DNA of 64,000 nt from JAVBNF01 sp031551725 (GCA_031551725.1 JAVBNF010000027.1:1-64000), one strand, 5' to 3'; positions 25,771 through 35,261 are shown, counted from the first letter of the stretch. Numbers and translations are program-made. Notes: generated by a model not told the origin, from the sequence alone.

Positions 25771-26424
25771 CTACAGCTTCAACTCTTGTAACGTTTTTTT
25801 TGCAGTTTCCAAATTGGCTTTTTTCTTTTGAATTGCGCGTTTGTTGCGCTCTTTTATTTCCTGTGCAACAGTTGGATTTTGCTCTAAAATACTGCGTTCT
25901 TTCAATAAGATTTCAAGTTCATTTTCTAATTCGGAAACAACAACTTCCTGTTCACTGATGCTGTTTTGCAACATTAAATCCACACATTTTATGCTGATGC
26001 TTTCCAAATCTTTTTGAAACACCTTGAACATACTATGATCTTTAACAGAAGTTTCGATGCCGTTTTTCTCCATGGTAAAAACAATCATGTACAAAATTGT
26101 TTTGTCTTCCGAACGCTTTTCGAAACGAAAATTTGCAACATATTTATTAGCCGGTTGCGAAGGATCGTTGGGCGAAACGTAATTTAAGTACGATTGAAAA
26201 CCGCTCACTACTTTCCCACGAACGGAATAATGCCCTTGTAAAAAAGTTTCGCAAGCTATTTGAACAATGCTGTCAGGGTAATACAGAATATATGCGAAAG
26301 CCGTTTCGTTCTTTCCATTGAACATCACTTCCGATTGAAAATACTGCGCTTTTGCTTGTTTTCCGGAGAAAAAAAACAATACCAGGAATAGTATGTAAAG
26401 GAAAGGGTACTTATTTTGCTGCAT
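25771..26424 (-). CDS. Exported protein of unknown function with C-terminal coiled coil
   Basis: A 217-residue protein with an N-terminal signal peptide (hydrophobic PFLYILFLVLFFFSG, cleavage near KAKAQ). The middle section is beta-rich (ETAFAYILYYPDSIVQIA, NKYVANFRFEKRSEDKTIL). The last ~75 residues are a charged helix with heptad-like spacing (ELENELEILLKERSILEQN). No family recognised. Its start overlaps the end of the response-regulator gene by 14 nt, so it is translationally coupled and may be a target or partner of that regulator. Confidence 0.7.
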   Translation of the reverse strand: MQQNKYPFLYILFLVLFFFSGKQAKAQYFQSEVMFNGKNETAFAYILYYPDSIVQIACETFLQGHYSVRGKVVSGFQSYLNYVSPNDPSQPANKYVANFRFEKRSEDKTILYMIVFTMEKNGIETSVKDHSMFKVFQKDLESISIKCVDLMLQNSISEQEVVVSELENELEILLKERSILEQNPTVAQEIKERNKRAIQKKKANLETAKKTLQELKL

Positions 26425-27565
26425 ACTTTAAAACGTCTTTCTCTGTAATTATTTTGTCGCATAAAATCACCAAACGTTCAATCACATTGCGTAATTCGCG
26501 GATGTTTCCAGTCCATTGCATGGCTTGTAAGGCTTCAATGGCTTTGGGTTCGATTTTGGTAATCTGTTTGGCCTGATTACCGCAGATTTGTTTGATAAAA
26601 TGATCAACCAAAAGCGGAATGTCTTCTGTACGCTCATTGAGCGACGGCATTTTGATTAAAATCACACTTAAACGATGATACAAATCTTCGCGAAAATTTC
26701 CTTTGGTAATTTCTTCGGCCAAATTTTTATTAGTGGCAGCGAAAACTCTGACATTAACAGAAATATCACTTTCACCACCCACACGGGTAATTTTATTTTC
26801 TTGCAAGGCGCGCAATACTTTCGCTTGCGCTGAAAGGCTCATGTCTCCAATTTCATCCAAAAACAACGTGCCTCCGTTGGCTTGCTCAAAGTCGCCTTTC
26901 CGTTGTTTGATAGCGGAAGTAAACGAACCTTTTTCATGTCCGAATAATTGGCTTTCGATGAGTTCTGATGGAATAGCTGCACAATTTACCTCAATAAAAG
27001 GGGCGCTTGAACGCAAACTTTGTTCGTGCAAACGACGAGCAATCAGTTCTTTTCCGGTTCCGTTCGGGCCGGAAATAAGAACACGTGCGTCTGTTGCTGC
27101 AACTTTATTCACAATATTCAAAACATCTTTTAATGCTTGAGAATTGCCGACAATTTCGTAAATCGGATTGATTTTTTTCTTGAGATATTTGGTTTCTTTT
27201 ACCAAATCGGATTTTTCCAACGCATTGCGAACGCTCACCAACAGGCGGTTGAGGTCTAATGGTTTGGCAATATAATCGTAAGCCCCTTTTTTGAGAGCTT
27301 CAACAGCAGTGTCAATGGTTCCGTGTCCGGAAATCATGATAAACGGCGCTTCGGTAAGTTCTTGTGCTTTTTCCAGAATGTCGATGCCGTCCATTTGCGG
27401 CATTTTGATGTCGCACAAAATAGCCTGATACGAGTTTTTGCGAAGCAAATCCAGCGCCAAACGGCCGTTTTCTGCTTCGTCCACCTCGTATTTTTCATAT
27501 TCTAATATGTCGCGCAGACTGTTCCGAATGCTCTTTTCGTCATCGATAACTAAAATCTTTGGCAT
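26411..27565 (-). CDS. NtrC-family response regulator with altered GAFTGA loop and no HTH
   Basis: A 384-residue two-domain protein. The receiver domain (1-120) has D8-D9, phosphoacceptor D52 (CDIKMP) and the KP pair (AKPLD). The AAA+ domain (about 140-375) has Walker A GPNGTGKE, Walker B GGTLFLDEIGD and a C-terminal R-finger region. The loop that contacts sigma-54, normally GAFTGA, reads GSFTSA. The protein stops after NVIERLVILCDKIITEKDVLK, without the usual Fis-type DNA-binding helix-turn-helix. Similar HTH-less forms occur in Bacteroidota. No sensor kinase is adjacent. Whether it activates sigma-54 transcription is uncertain. Confidence 0.85.
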   Translation of the reverse strand: MPKILVIDDEKSIRNSLRDILEYEKYEVDEAENGRLALDLLRKNSYQAILCDIKMPQMDGIDILEKAQELTEAPFIMISGHGTIDTAVEALKKGAYDYIAKPLDLNRLLVSVRNALEKSDLVKETKYLKKKINPIYEIVGNSQALKDVLNIVNKVAATDARVLISGPNGTGKELIARRLHEQSLRSSAPFIEVNCAAIPSELIESQLFGHEKGSFTSAIKQRKGDFEQANGGTLFLDEIGDMSLSAQAKVLRALQENKITRVGGESDISVNVRVFAATNKNLAEEITKGNFREDLYHRLSVILIKMPSLNERTEDIPLLVDHFIKQICGNQAKQITKIEPKAIEALQAMQWTGNIRELRNVIERLVILCDKIITEKDVLKYAAK

Positions 27566-27593
27566 ACTTTTTTGTGCATTTATAAATTGAAAC

Positions 27594-28925
27594 TTAGTAG
27601 CGTAACCATTTACGTACTTCGCCGTATGTTATTTTCTTTCCGTACATCAGGATGCCGATGCGGTAAATCCGCGCCGCCAGCCATGTTGTAAATATAAATC
27701 CTGCTATCAATAAACCTAAGGATAGCGTAATTTCCCAAATGGGTACTCCGAACGGGATGCGCATCATCATCACAATCGGCGAGGTGAATGGAATTATCGA
27801 AAGCCAAAAAGCGAGCGCGCCGTCCGGGTTTTCAATCACCACTTGAAATGCCAATATCGCGACAAGCAACGGCACTGTAATCGGCAGCATAAACTGTGAG
27901 GTATCCGCTTCATTGTCCACCATCGAGCCAATAGCTGCGAATAGTGATGCATATAACAAATATCCGCCAAGGAAATAAACAAGAAAAATGACAATCATCA
28001 GCGTCCAATTTACACTTTGGAAGTTATCCATTGCTTTCGCGTAAAGTTCCATCGATTGTGCATCTAACTGAGGCCCGGCGTTTATTCCTAAAGTCTCATT
28101 TTGATTGCTTTTCATTTCGACAGACATTTTTCCGGCCTCAACAATGGATTGCGGACTGAATGCAACGCTTGCCGCTGTTACCAAACCTAATGTTAAAACA
28201 ATCCAAAGAGTGAACTGTGTGAGTCCGACCAACGCAATGCCGATGACTTTTCCCATTAATAGCTGGAAAGGTTTGACAGAAGAAATAATGACTTCTACAA
28301 TACGGCTGCTTTTTTCTTCAATTACGCCGCGCATGATTTGCGAGCCGAAGAAGAATACGCAGAAATAAATAATCAAACCGAAAACAATGCCCAAAATACT
28401 TTTAAATCCGGTGTTGCTTTCTTCGCCGGTATTTACGTTTTCGACATTCAGGTTCATTTTTGTAGATGTAATCATGCGGTAATCGTCGGCGCTGATATTG
28501 TGCGCTTCGAGCAGGATTTTATCACGCAAAACGCTTTCCAATTGCTTTTGCAAAGCCGATACGGAAGCCATTCCCGGGCTTTTGTCCGCATAATACACCG
28601 CCGCCTGCGAAGGAATAGTGAACGATGGTTTCGGAATGTATACAACAATATCGTAATTTCCCTTTTTCAAATGTTCATTGGCAGTGTCGATATTGCTTTC
28701 GTAAGAAAAAGTGAATTGATCGGTGTTTTCCATTTGATTTTGGAAAATACCGGTTTCGTCAACAATGGTTACAATTTTTTGGCTTTCGCTGTATTTCGCC
28801 ATCCAAATGGGCACCACAAACAAGGCTGCAAAAAGGATGGGCGATAGGAAAGTCATAACGATAAACGAAAGTTTTTTTACTCTCGTTAAATATTCGCGAG
28901 CGATGATGAGTTTGATTTTATTCAT
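27594..28925 (-). CDS. ABC-2 type transporter permease (NatB-like)
   Basis: A 443-residue membrane protein with one N-terminal helix, a periplasmic domain of about 150 residues (IVTIVDETGIFQNQ to NVENVNTGEESN) and five to six C-terminal helices (IVFGLIIYFCVFFFGSQIM, GEEKSSRIVEVIISSVKPFQLLMGK region). The EEKSSRIVEVIISSVKP motif is typical of NatB/YhaP-type exporters. It overlaps its ATPase gene by 8 nt, so the pair forms one transporter. Cargo unknown; related systems export sodium or antimicrobials. Confidence 0.85.
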   Translation of the reverse strand: MNKIKLIIAREYLTRVKKLSFIVMTFLSPILFAALFVVPIWMAKYSESQKIVTIVDETGIFQNQMENTDQFTFSYESNIDTANEHLKKGNYDIVVYIPKPSFTIPSQAAVYYADKSPGMASVSALQKQLESVLRDKILLEAHNISADDYRMITSTKMNLNVENVNTGEESNTGFKSILGIVFGLIIYFCVFFFGSQIMRGVIEEKSSRIVEVIISSVKPFQLLMGKVIGIALVGLTQFTLWIVLTLGLVTAASVAFSPQSIVEAGKMSVEMKSNQNETLGINAGPQLDAQSMELYAKAMDNFQSVNWTLMIVIFLVYFLGGYLLYASLFAAIGSMVDNEADTSQFMLPITVPLLVAILAFQVVIENPDGALAFWLSIIPFTSPIVMMMRIPFGVPIWEITLSLGLLIAGFIFTTWLAARIYRIGILMYGKKITYGEVRKWLRY

Positions 28926-29844
28926 TGTTCGCAGTTTTTACGGTTTGAATAAAAATATCATCCATGCTTGGAATGACTTCGCGGAATTCGTGGATGTCAG
29001 CATGCGGAAGCAGCAATTCCAAAAGCATTTTACTGCTGAAATCGCCGGGAATCCGGATTTGTGCAATATGTGTGCGCTCGTCTAACAATTTCTCGTTTTG
29101 TACTTCAAAATTTGCAGGCAAAATGCCGGATAACGGACTTCCTGTGGGCTCGTAAGTCACACTGAAAATATTTGTTTTATGCGCTTTGCGGATTTGATGA
29201 ACAGATCCGCTTAATACTACTTTCGATTTGTTGATCAATGCAATTTCGTCGCAAAGTTCTTCAACGGAAGACATATTATGTGTAGAAAAAATCACGGTTG
29301 CGCCGTTTTCTTTCAGTTCTAAAATTTCGCGTTTAAGCAAATTGGCATTAATAGGGTCGAAGCCGCTGAAAGGTTCGTCGAAAATCAACAAATCGGGTTT
29401 ATGCAAAATCGTCACAATAAACTGTACTTTTTGCTGCATGCCTTTCGAAAGTTCTTCCACTTTCTTGTCCCACCACGAAGCAATTTCAAATTTTTCAAAC
29501 CACAGTTTAAGTTGTTTAACAGCATCTGAATGCGAAAGGCCTTTAAGCTGGGCTAAATAAACCGCTTGTTCGCCGACTTTCATTTTTTTGTAAAGCCCAC
29601 GTTCTTCGGGTAGATAGCCAATATGTACAACATCTTTAGGTTGCAAAGGACGTCCGTTTAGCAATACTTCGCCTTGGTCCGGAGCTGTAATTTGGTTGAT
29701 AATTCGGATTAGTGAGGTTTTTCCTGCGCCGTTAGGTCCCAATAGCCCAAAAACAGAGCCTTTTGGAACGGCAATGTTTACGCCATCCAACGCACGGTGG
29801 TGTGCGTAATTTTTTATAATATTTTTAGCTTCAAGAATATACAT
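28918..29844 (-). CDS. ABC transporter ATP-binding protein (NatA-like)
   Basis: A 308-residue ATPase with Walker A GPNGAGKTS, the Q-loop, signature LSKGMQQKVQF, Walker B LLIFDEPFSGFD and the switch His in STHNMSS. The C-terminal ~80 residues are an accessory domain common in DrrA/NatA-type ATPases. It is the first gene of the exporter pair and has a clear promoter upstream. Confidence 0.9.
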   Translation of the reverse strand: MYILEAKNIIKNYAHHRALDGVNIAVPKGSVFGLLGPNGAGKTSLIRIINQITAPDQGEVLLNGRPLQPKDVVHIGYLPEERGLYKKMKVGEQAVYLAQLKGLSHSDAVKQLKLWFEKFEIASWWDKKVEELSKGMQQKVQFIVTILHKPDLLIFDEPFSGFDPINANLLKREILELKENGATVIFSTHNMSSVEELCDEIALINKSKVVLSGSVHQIRKAHKTNIFSVTYEPTGSPLSGILPANFEVQNEKLLDERTHIAQIRIPGDFSSKMLLELLLPHADIHEFREVIPSMDDIFIQTVKTANNE

Positions 29845-29884
29845 TTGTTTGCTAGCCTATATATTAGCTCCTTTCCTAAGTAAA

Positions 29885-29915
29885 CAAAGTTACGAAGAAA
29901 AAACGAAAAAGTCAA
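29885..29915 (-). promoter_or_regulatory. Promoter of the ABC exporter operon
   Basis: TTG (29913-29915), 20 nt, then TAACTTTG (29885-29892) on the minus strand. Start site near 29878. Confidence 0.7.
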
Positions 29916-30048
29916 GCGCCCCAAGATTTTGTTTTAAGAGGGCTGTAATTAACAATTTCAATGATTTATCAGTTTGTAAAACAATATTTTAGTTTTTTTA
30001 TGTTAATAAAAATATCAAAAAAAGCATAGATAGTTCATTTTTATATTT

Positions 30049-30056
30049 TACCTTTG
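30049..30056 (+). promoter_or_regulatory. Promoter -7 box of the carboxyltransferase operon
   Basis: TACCTTTG, matching TAnnTTTG; start site near 30063. It rules out the in-frame TTG at 30054 as start codon of the gene that follows. No clear -33 box. Confidence 0.65.
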
Positions 30057-30101
30057 CACAGCATTTTTATGCAAGAAAATTGTTTAACTAATATTCAAAC
30101 A

Positions 30102-31649
30102 ATGTCAGTAGCACAAAAAACCTCCGAACTTCGTCGGAGAATGCAGGCAGCTTTGGAAGGCGGCGGCGACAAAGCCATCGAAAAACAAAAAGCCACCGGT
30201 AAAATGACGGCTCGCGAACGTATTATCAGTTTGCTTGACCCGGATTCTTTTCACGAATACGATTTATTTGTACAACATTCGGGAAGAGATTTCGACATGG
30301 ACAAAAAATACCTGCCCGGCGACGGCGTAATAACCGGAACAGGTACGTTAAACGGGCATCCCGTTTGTATTTATGCTCAAGACTTCACTGTTGCCGGTGG
30401 TTCGTTGGGTTATATGCACGCCAAAAAAATTACCAAAATCATGGACCACGCCATGAAGTTGAAAGTGCCGATTATCGGTATTAACGATTCTGGTGGTGCG
30501 CGTATCCAAGAGGGTGTTAACGCATTAGCCGGATATGGTGAGATTTTTTACCGTAATACCAATGCTTCCGGCGTTATTCCTCAAATCTCCGTGATTCTCG
30601 GTCCTTGTGCAGGCGGCGCTGTTTATTCTCCAGCGTTGACCGACTTTGTTTTCGTAGTGGACCAAATATCCAAAATGTTCATCACCGGTCCCGAAGTTAT
30701 TAAATCCGTTTTGGGTGAAGAAATTTCGCAAGAAGACCTTGGCGGTGCGCGCGTTCATGCGGAAACAACCGGTAATGCACACTTTTTCGCGGAAAGCGAG
30801 CAAGAATGTTTTGACCAGATCAAACAACTGGCTTCGTTTATTCCTTGGAACAACACGAAAAAGGCAGAGGCTTATCCTACAAAAACTCCCAAATCGAAAC
30901 AATATAAGATTGACGCGGCTTTTCCGAAAGACCCGAAACAGCCTTACGATGTGCGAAGCATTATTCGCGCCTTAGTGGATGGTTCCGAATTTTTGGAAGT
31001 ACAAGAACTGTTTGCACCAAATATTGTAATTGGTTTCGGGCGTATTAATGGCGAAAGCGTTGGGTTTGTAGCTAATCAACCGTTAGTAATGGCAGGTGTT
31101 TTGGATGTGGATTCATCTAATAAAGCAGCTCGCTTCATTCGCTATTGCGATGCGTTTAGCATTCCGTTGGTGACTTTGGTTGACTTGCCGGGTTATTTGC
31201 CGGGTGTTGACCAAGAACACGCGGGAGTTATCCGTCACGGAGCCAAAGTGTTGTATGCATACTCAGAAGCAACAGTGCCAAAAATCACTGTTATTTTGCG
31301 TAAAGCATACGGTGGTGGATATATTGCAATGTGTTCTAATCACTTGCGTGCTGATTTTGTTTTTGCATGGCCAACTGCCGAAATTGCGGTAATGGGACCG
31401 GAAGGCGCTGCCAACATTATTTTCCGTTCGGAAATTATGGCTGCCGAAAATCCGGAAGAAATGCGCAAAAAGAAAATTGAAGAATATAAGGAGAAATTTG
31501 CGAATCCATATGTAGCCGCTGCTTATGGCTATGTGGATGCAGTTATTGATCCGTCGGAAACTCGCCGTTTTGTGAGCCACGCTTTGTCGATTTCCAAAAA
31601 TAAAACGGAAATTCGTCCGGAGAAAAAACACGGAATCCCACCGTTTTAA
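30102..31649 (+). CDS. Biotin-dependent acyl-CoA carboxyltransferase subunit (propionyl-/methylmalonyl-CoA type)
   Basis: A 515-residue carboxyltransferase of the PccB/MmdA family with the paired crotonase-like halves: N-terminal acyl-CoA site (NDSGGARIQEGVNALAGYG, GPCAGGAVYSPALTDF) and C-terminal biotin site (LVDLPGYLPGVDQEH, RKAYGGGYIAM, GPEGAANIIF). It transfers carboxyl groups between biotin and propionyl- or methylmalonyl-CoA. In Bacteroidota this gene serves either propionyl-CoA carboxylase or the methylmalonyl-CoA decarboxylase branch of succinate-propionate metabolism; which one cannot be told here. Upstream in-frame starts at 30054 and 30069 lie at or just after the predicted transcription start, so the ATG at 30102 is preferred. 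Confidence 0.92.
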   Translation: MSVAQKTSELRRRMQAALEGGGDKAIEKQKATGKMTARERIISLLDPDSFHEYDLFVQHSGRDFDMDKKYLPGDGVITGTGTLNGHPVCIYAQDFTVAGGSLGYMHAKKITKIMDHAMKLKVPIIGINDSGGARIQEGVNALAGYGEIFYRNTNASGVIPQISVILGPCAGGAVYSPALTDFVFVVDQISKMFITGPEVIKSVLGEEISQEDLGGARVHAETTGNAHFFAESEQECFDQIKQLASFIPWNNTKKAEAYPTKTPKSKQYKIDAAFPKDPKQPYDVRSIIRALVDGSEFLEVQELFAPNIVIGFGRINGESVGFVANQPLVMAGVLDVDSSNKAARFIRYCDAFSIPLVTLVDLPGYLPGVDQEHAGVIRHGAKVLYAYSEATVPKITVILRKAYGGGYIAMCSNHLRADFVFAWPTAEIAVMGPEGAANIIFRSEIMAAENPEEMRKKKIEEYKEKFANPYVAAAYGYVDAVIDPSETRRFVSHALSISKNKTEIRPEKKHGIPPF

Positions 31650-31650
31650 T

Positions 31651-31739
31651 CAATTAAAAATTAAGAATTAAAAATTAAGAGTTAGAGTTAAAACTGCTTT
31701 TAATTTTTAATTCTTCATTCTTAATTTTTAATTCTTTTA
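31651..31739. repeat. R7 inverted mini-repeat array between carboxyltransferase and biotin carrier genes
   Basis: AATTAAAAATTAAGAATT words on one side and AATTCTTCATTCTTAATTTT on the other form an imperfect hairpin of about 35 bp around AACTGCTTTT. Confidence 0.75.
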
Positions 31740-31742
31740 ACC

Positions 31743-32081
31743 ATGAGTAATAAAAAAGGAAAAACAAGCGCGGAGCCAAAACTGGTGATGTTTGGTACCG
31801 AAAGCGGAGACTATAAAACTACTTTATCTCCCGTTTTCAAGAAGCGCAAACCATACGAAGCACCGAATCCGAAACATATTGTGGCTTTTATTCCCGGTAC
31901 TATTGATCAAATTTTTGTAAAGACCGGCGATAAAGTTGTAAAAGGCGACAAACTTATGGTTCTGTACGCCATGAAAATGAACAATGAACTCGTCGCCCCT
32001 TTCGACGGAACGATTAAAAGTGTCAACGTAAAATCCGGCGAAGGTGTGGCTAAGAACCACATTTTGATCGAATTTAAATAA
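31743..32081 (+). CDS. Biotin carboxyl carrier protein
   Basis: A 112-residue biotinyl-domain protein. The lipoyl/biotinyl fold (about residues 45-112) carries the biotinylation motif YAMKMNNE with the modified lysine at K78, between the hairpin strands PGTIDQIFVKTGDKV and PFDGTIKSVNVKSGEG. The N-terminal ~40 residues are basic and likely flexible. It is the natural partner of the carboxyltransferase 93 nt upstream. The biotin carboxylase or membrane decarboxylase subunit is not in the window. Confidence 0.92.
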   Translation: MSNKKGKTSAEPKLVMFGTESGDYKTTLSPVFKKRKPYEAPNPKHIVAFIPGTIDQIFVKTGDKVVKGDKLMVLYAMKMNNELVAPFDGTIKSVNVKSGEGVAKNHILIEFK

Positions 32082-33322
32082 TGTTTGGCCGCATACGTCA
32101 TTCGGAATTTTTTAAAAATGTGTTTACGTTGCTAAAAGGCAATGTGATTTCACAAATACTTACAATTGCGGGAACGCTGATTCTGGCTCGTGTGTTAAGC
32201 GTGGAGTCATTCGGCGTTTTTGCGTTATTTGCCGGCACTTTATCCATCTTGCAGCCGCTTGCCACCGGGAAATACGAAGTGGCGCTGCCTTTAGCCAAAA
32301 CGATATTCGAAGCAAAAAGGATACTTATTCTTTGCTTGAAAAACAGCCTCTGGACTTCGGTTATATTGTTGTTGGTGTTGTTGCTCGTGCCGGATGTTTT
32401 GTTTGAAAGAATGGGTGTTTTAAAACTTAAACCATATTTCGGATTGTTGGTTGTTTGTTTCTTTTTCGGTGGACTTTATGCAACTTTCCGGTATTGGCTG
32501 GTGCGTGAAAAATCGTTCAAAACGTTGGCTCGTGCACAGATTGCACAATCTGTTACTACGGTAACAACCCGTATTGGTGGAAGTTTTATTTTAGCAGATG
32601 CCTTAGCATTGATACTTGGTTATGTGTTGGGATTTATGGTGGTTGTGGGATGGATGTTGAGAAAATCCGATATCTCTAAAAATTTCACGATTAGGAAAGA
32701 AGAAAATAGTGAAAATATATCAAGGAAATTTCGCAGTTTCCCTTTGTTTTCGATGCCTTTTTCGGTGTTGAATGCAACATCTGCAAATTTGCTGATTTAC
32801 GTTTTCCAGATTACATTCGGCACATTTGTTGTTGGTTTATACACGCAATGCATGAAAGTGCTTACGCTTCCGCTAAATGTGATTTCGGCTTCGTTTATGA
32901 ATGTTTTTTATCAAAAAATAACACAATCCAACCAACCGAAAAAATTGTATTTACTGTCTTTCTTCAGTTCGTGGATACTCGGATTTTTGATTTTGTCGCC
33001 TTTGATGATATGGGGTTCCGAGATTTTTAGTTTTGTATTAGGGGGAAAATGGGCGGAAGCCGGTAGTTATGCCGTTTTCTTAATACCATTGGCAGTGGCG
33101 GCTTTTGCAACCGAAAATATTAATGACACGTTTGGAATGCTTTTGAAAAACCATGTTTTGCTGATTTGGGAAATCCTTTATTTATCGGTAAGTATTGCAC
33201 TTTTATTTTACCTTCGCGGACAAAGCGTACAAATATTCTTATTCGCTTTTTCGGCCAACGGCACCTTGTTTTTCCTTGCCTTAGCAGGAATCGGATACTG
33301 GTTGCTGGGGAAAAATAAATAA
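32081..33322 (+). CDS. Oligosaccharide flippase family protein (Wzx/MOP type)
   Basis: A 413-residue polytopic protein with roughly 12 predicted membrane helices. The N-terminus (LLKGNVISQILTIAGTLILARV, then LSVESFGVFALFAG) is typical of polysaccharide flippases of the MOP superfamily, which move undecaprenyl-linked glycans across the inner membrane. Its ATG overlaps the stop of the biotin carrier gene (TAATG), although the function is unrelated. No glycosyltransferases are adjacent, so the glycan it moves is unknown. Confidence 0.82.
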   Translation: MFGRIRHSEFFKNVFTLLKGNVISQILTIAGTLILARVLSVESFGVFALFAGTLSILQPLATGKYEVALPLAKTIFEAKRILILCLKNSLWTSVILLLVLLLVPDVLFERMGVLKLKPYFGLLVVCFFFGGLYATFRYWLVREKSFKTLARAQIAQSVTTVTTRIGGSFILADALALILGYVLGFMVVVGWMLRKSDISKNFTIRKEENSENISRKFRSFPLFSMPFSVLNATSANLLIYVFQITFGTFVVGLYTQCMKVLTLPLNVISASFMNVFYQKITQSNQPKKLYLLSFFSSWILGFLILSPLMIWGSEIFSFVLGGKWAEAGSYAVFLIPLAVAAFATENINDTFGMLLKNHVLLIWEILYLSVSIALLFYLRGQSVQIFLFAFSANGTLFFLALAGIGYWLLGKNK

Positions 33323-33327
33323 AAATC

Positions 33328-33355
33328 GTAGAGACGCAATGCATTGCGTCTCTAC
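33328..33355. repeat. R1 28-bp perfect palindrome, copy 2
   Basis: Arms GTAGAGACGCAATG and CATTGCGTCTCTAC, between the flippase gene and convergent paralog B. It may act as a stem-loop for both transcripts. Confidence 0.9.
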
Positions 33356-33410
33356 CGGAAACCGACCAAAGTTTCACCAAAGAATGAATAAGCGGCTCGC
33401 GCCTTTAAAA

Positions 33411-35234
33411 TTAATTCATCACACAACGAACTGAACTACCACTGTAAATACGAGAGATTGAAGTTGGGTCAACAGAGGAGACTCCGGTATAATAGAGCAA
33501 ATACTGATTGAGATAACTATAAAAAGTTTTACTCCAGTAGACTCCATGTGTGCCGATACCACTCAGGATTCCTGCCTCATTGCAATTGCCTCCATGTAAA
33601 CCGTTCCATGTATCTGGATTCGTCCATGTTGATACATTCCAAGCATTCGGAATAGATTGAAATTCTTCGATGCCGGGCACATGCCAACCATCTGGACAAA
33701 TGCCTTGTACTTGTTTGTTCCAATAAGAACTCGGACAGTTTTGATTATAACCACAGCCATTAGGAAATTGAGTGGTGCCAATCCAATTATACAGATAACC
33801 ATATCCGGGGTTTGGTCGGCATTTGCCTCGCATATTTTCACCATTAATGGACCAGTTAGAGTTTTGGTCAAATGAAGCCCCCCACCAGGAATCAACTGAC
33901 TGATCCCATGTGTAGCAATTACATTCTCCAACCTCCAAGTTTTTAGCCATCCACCATTTACCATCACCCATTTTAATGGTCGGATATTTTTTACCATCTC
34001 GTCCATCTGTTAATTCGCCTGTTGTTGTAGTAAATTCAACGTGAGTGCTTGGAGTAATTGTTCTTGTTTGTTTATACAACAACCGAAATTCAAAAATTTG
34101 AGTATCAATTTTGCAATAATTAGGATTCGTTCCCTCGATTTTTATTCGGAATGATTGCTCATTTGCTAATGCCGAAAGGCCTTGCAATTCTATGATGATT
34201 TGAGAAGCTGAAGTTGTTGGATTTGTTACAAAATTTACACCATTTGAAGGCAATCCTTCATAAGAAATGGTATAACTCCATGAACCCAAAGGTAGTGAGG
34301 GTGTCAATACAAAATCATAAATACGTGTTTTGTTAGGTTTAGAAAATTCGATAGTGTCGAAACTATATATGTCGCATGTGTTAGGATATTTTGGGGTCAT
34401 GATTATTTTCGAAGATTCCCGACATTTTCCTTCAATGCATCGCACGGACAAGGCGTCCGCGCGATTTTGTACAGAAGTGCCGGTTGATGAATTGGAGTTG
34501 TTTGTAAATATTTTCGAGTATGCTTGTGTTCCGTTGGTATTGGGCGTACTTGTCCAGAAAAGAGCCTGCGTACCGTTACCCGAATAGGCACCAGCACTGG
34601 TACGCAAGCCCGCAGCTATAGCAGAGAACCCGTAAGTATTATCATTTTGTAAAGCCGCATTTGTCCACTGTTTTGTCCATGCCTGATTATTGGCAAATAT
34701 TCCGCGTACAGTATCTTTCAGTAATTTTCCGGCATTTGCACTTCCACCGATAGAATCGAAAAGCATATTCCATTCTCTGTCCGTTGGCAAATGCCAACCC
34801 GGAGGGCAAATACCTTGTTCGCCAAGCGTTGTATTTACCGCTGTATTCGCAGCATTAGCATAAGCCACCCAATACGGATACAAAGCCCCCCAATATTCAC
34901 AAGCCAAGGGATCGGCTTGATTACTTGCTGGATAATTGGATGCATTCAACGGTCCCGGTCCCGGACAATAATATAAATTCTTAGAAGCCGCAAAAGTATT
35001 TGCACTTGATGCCGGAACGTTTGAAAATACAGGATTATCCAAGCCCTTGCGATACCGCAGGTTTTCTGCCATCCAGCGCTTGCCGTCGGGCATAATCACG
35101 GTTTTGTAAGTTTCGCTGTCGCGAGGGTCGGTGAAATCGGGGGCGGCGGTTTGGGCGAAGGTCGGCAAAAGCGCAAAAATGCAGAATTGCAGAAAAATCC
35201 ATCGTGCATTCGGAAATTGTAAATTTGTTTTCAT
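33411..35234 (-). CDS. Fib_succ_major surface protein, paralog B
   Basis: A 607-residue exported protein. The signal peptide (MKTNLQFPNARWIFLQFC... ending TFAQ) has no repeat insertion, unlike paralogs A and C. Two Fib_succ_major domains are seen. The first, about 35-270, has IMPDGKRWMAENLRYRKG, CEYWGALYPYW, GICPPGWHLPTDREW and ADALSVRCIEG. The second, about 405-607, has TIKMGDGKWWMAKNLEVG, GYLYNWIGTTQFPNGCG, GICPDGWHVPG and SSVRCVMN. A beta-rich spacer lies between. The second domain in this family resembles C-type-lectin-like folds used as variable ligand-binding modules. No type IX sorting domain is evident. It has its own promoter and structured leader upstream. Confidence 0.82.
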   Translation of the reverse strand: MKTNLQFPNARWIFLQFCIFALLPTFAQTAAPDFTDPRDSETYKTVIMPDGKRWMAENLRYRKGLDNPVFSNVPASSANTFAASKNLYYCPGPGPLNASNYPASNQADPLACEYWGALYPYWVAYANAANTAVNTTLGEQGICPPGWHLPTDREWNMLFDSIGGSANAGKLLKDTVRGIFANNQAWTKQWTNAALQNDNTYGFSAIAAGLRTSAGAYSGNGTQALFWTSTPNTNGTQAYSKIFTNNSNSSTGTSVQNRADALSVRCIEGKCRESSKIIMTPKYPNTCDIYSFDTIEFSKPNKTRIYDFVLTPSLPLGSWSYTISYEGLPSNGVNFVTNPTTSASQIIIELQGLSALANEQSFRIKIEGTNPNYCKIDTQIFEFRLLYKQTRTITPSTHVEFTTTTGELTDGRDGKKYPTIKMGDGKWWMAKNLEVGECNCYTWDQSVDSWWGASFDQNSNWSINGENMRGKCRPNPGYGYLYNWIGTTQFPNGCGYNQNCPSSYWNKQVQGICPDGWHVPGIEEFQSIPNAWNVSTWTNPDTWNGLHGGNCNEAGILSGIGTHGVYWSKTFYSYLNQYLLYYTGVSSVDPTSISRIYSGSSVRCVMN

Positions 35235-35261
35235 GTGTGTATTTATTTAATTTGTGAAATC

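Noticed and set aside
33328..33355. R1 palindrome as a CRISPR repeat.
   Set aside because: Copies are kilobases apart with no regular spacers and no cas genes.
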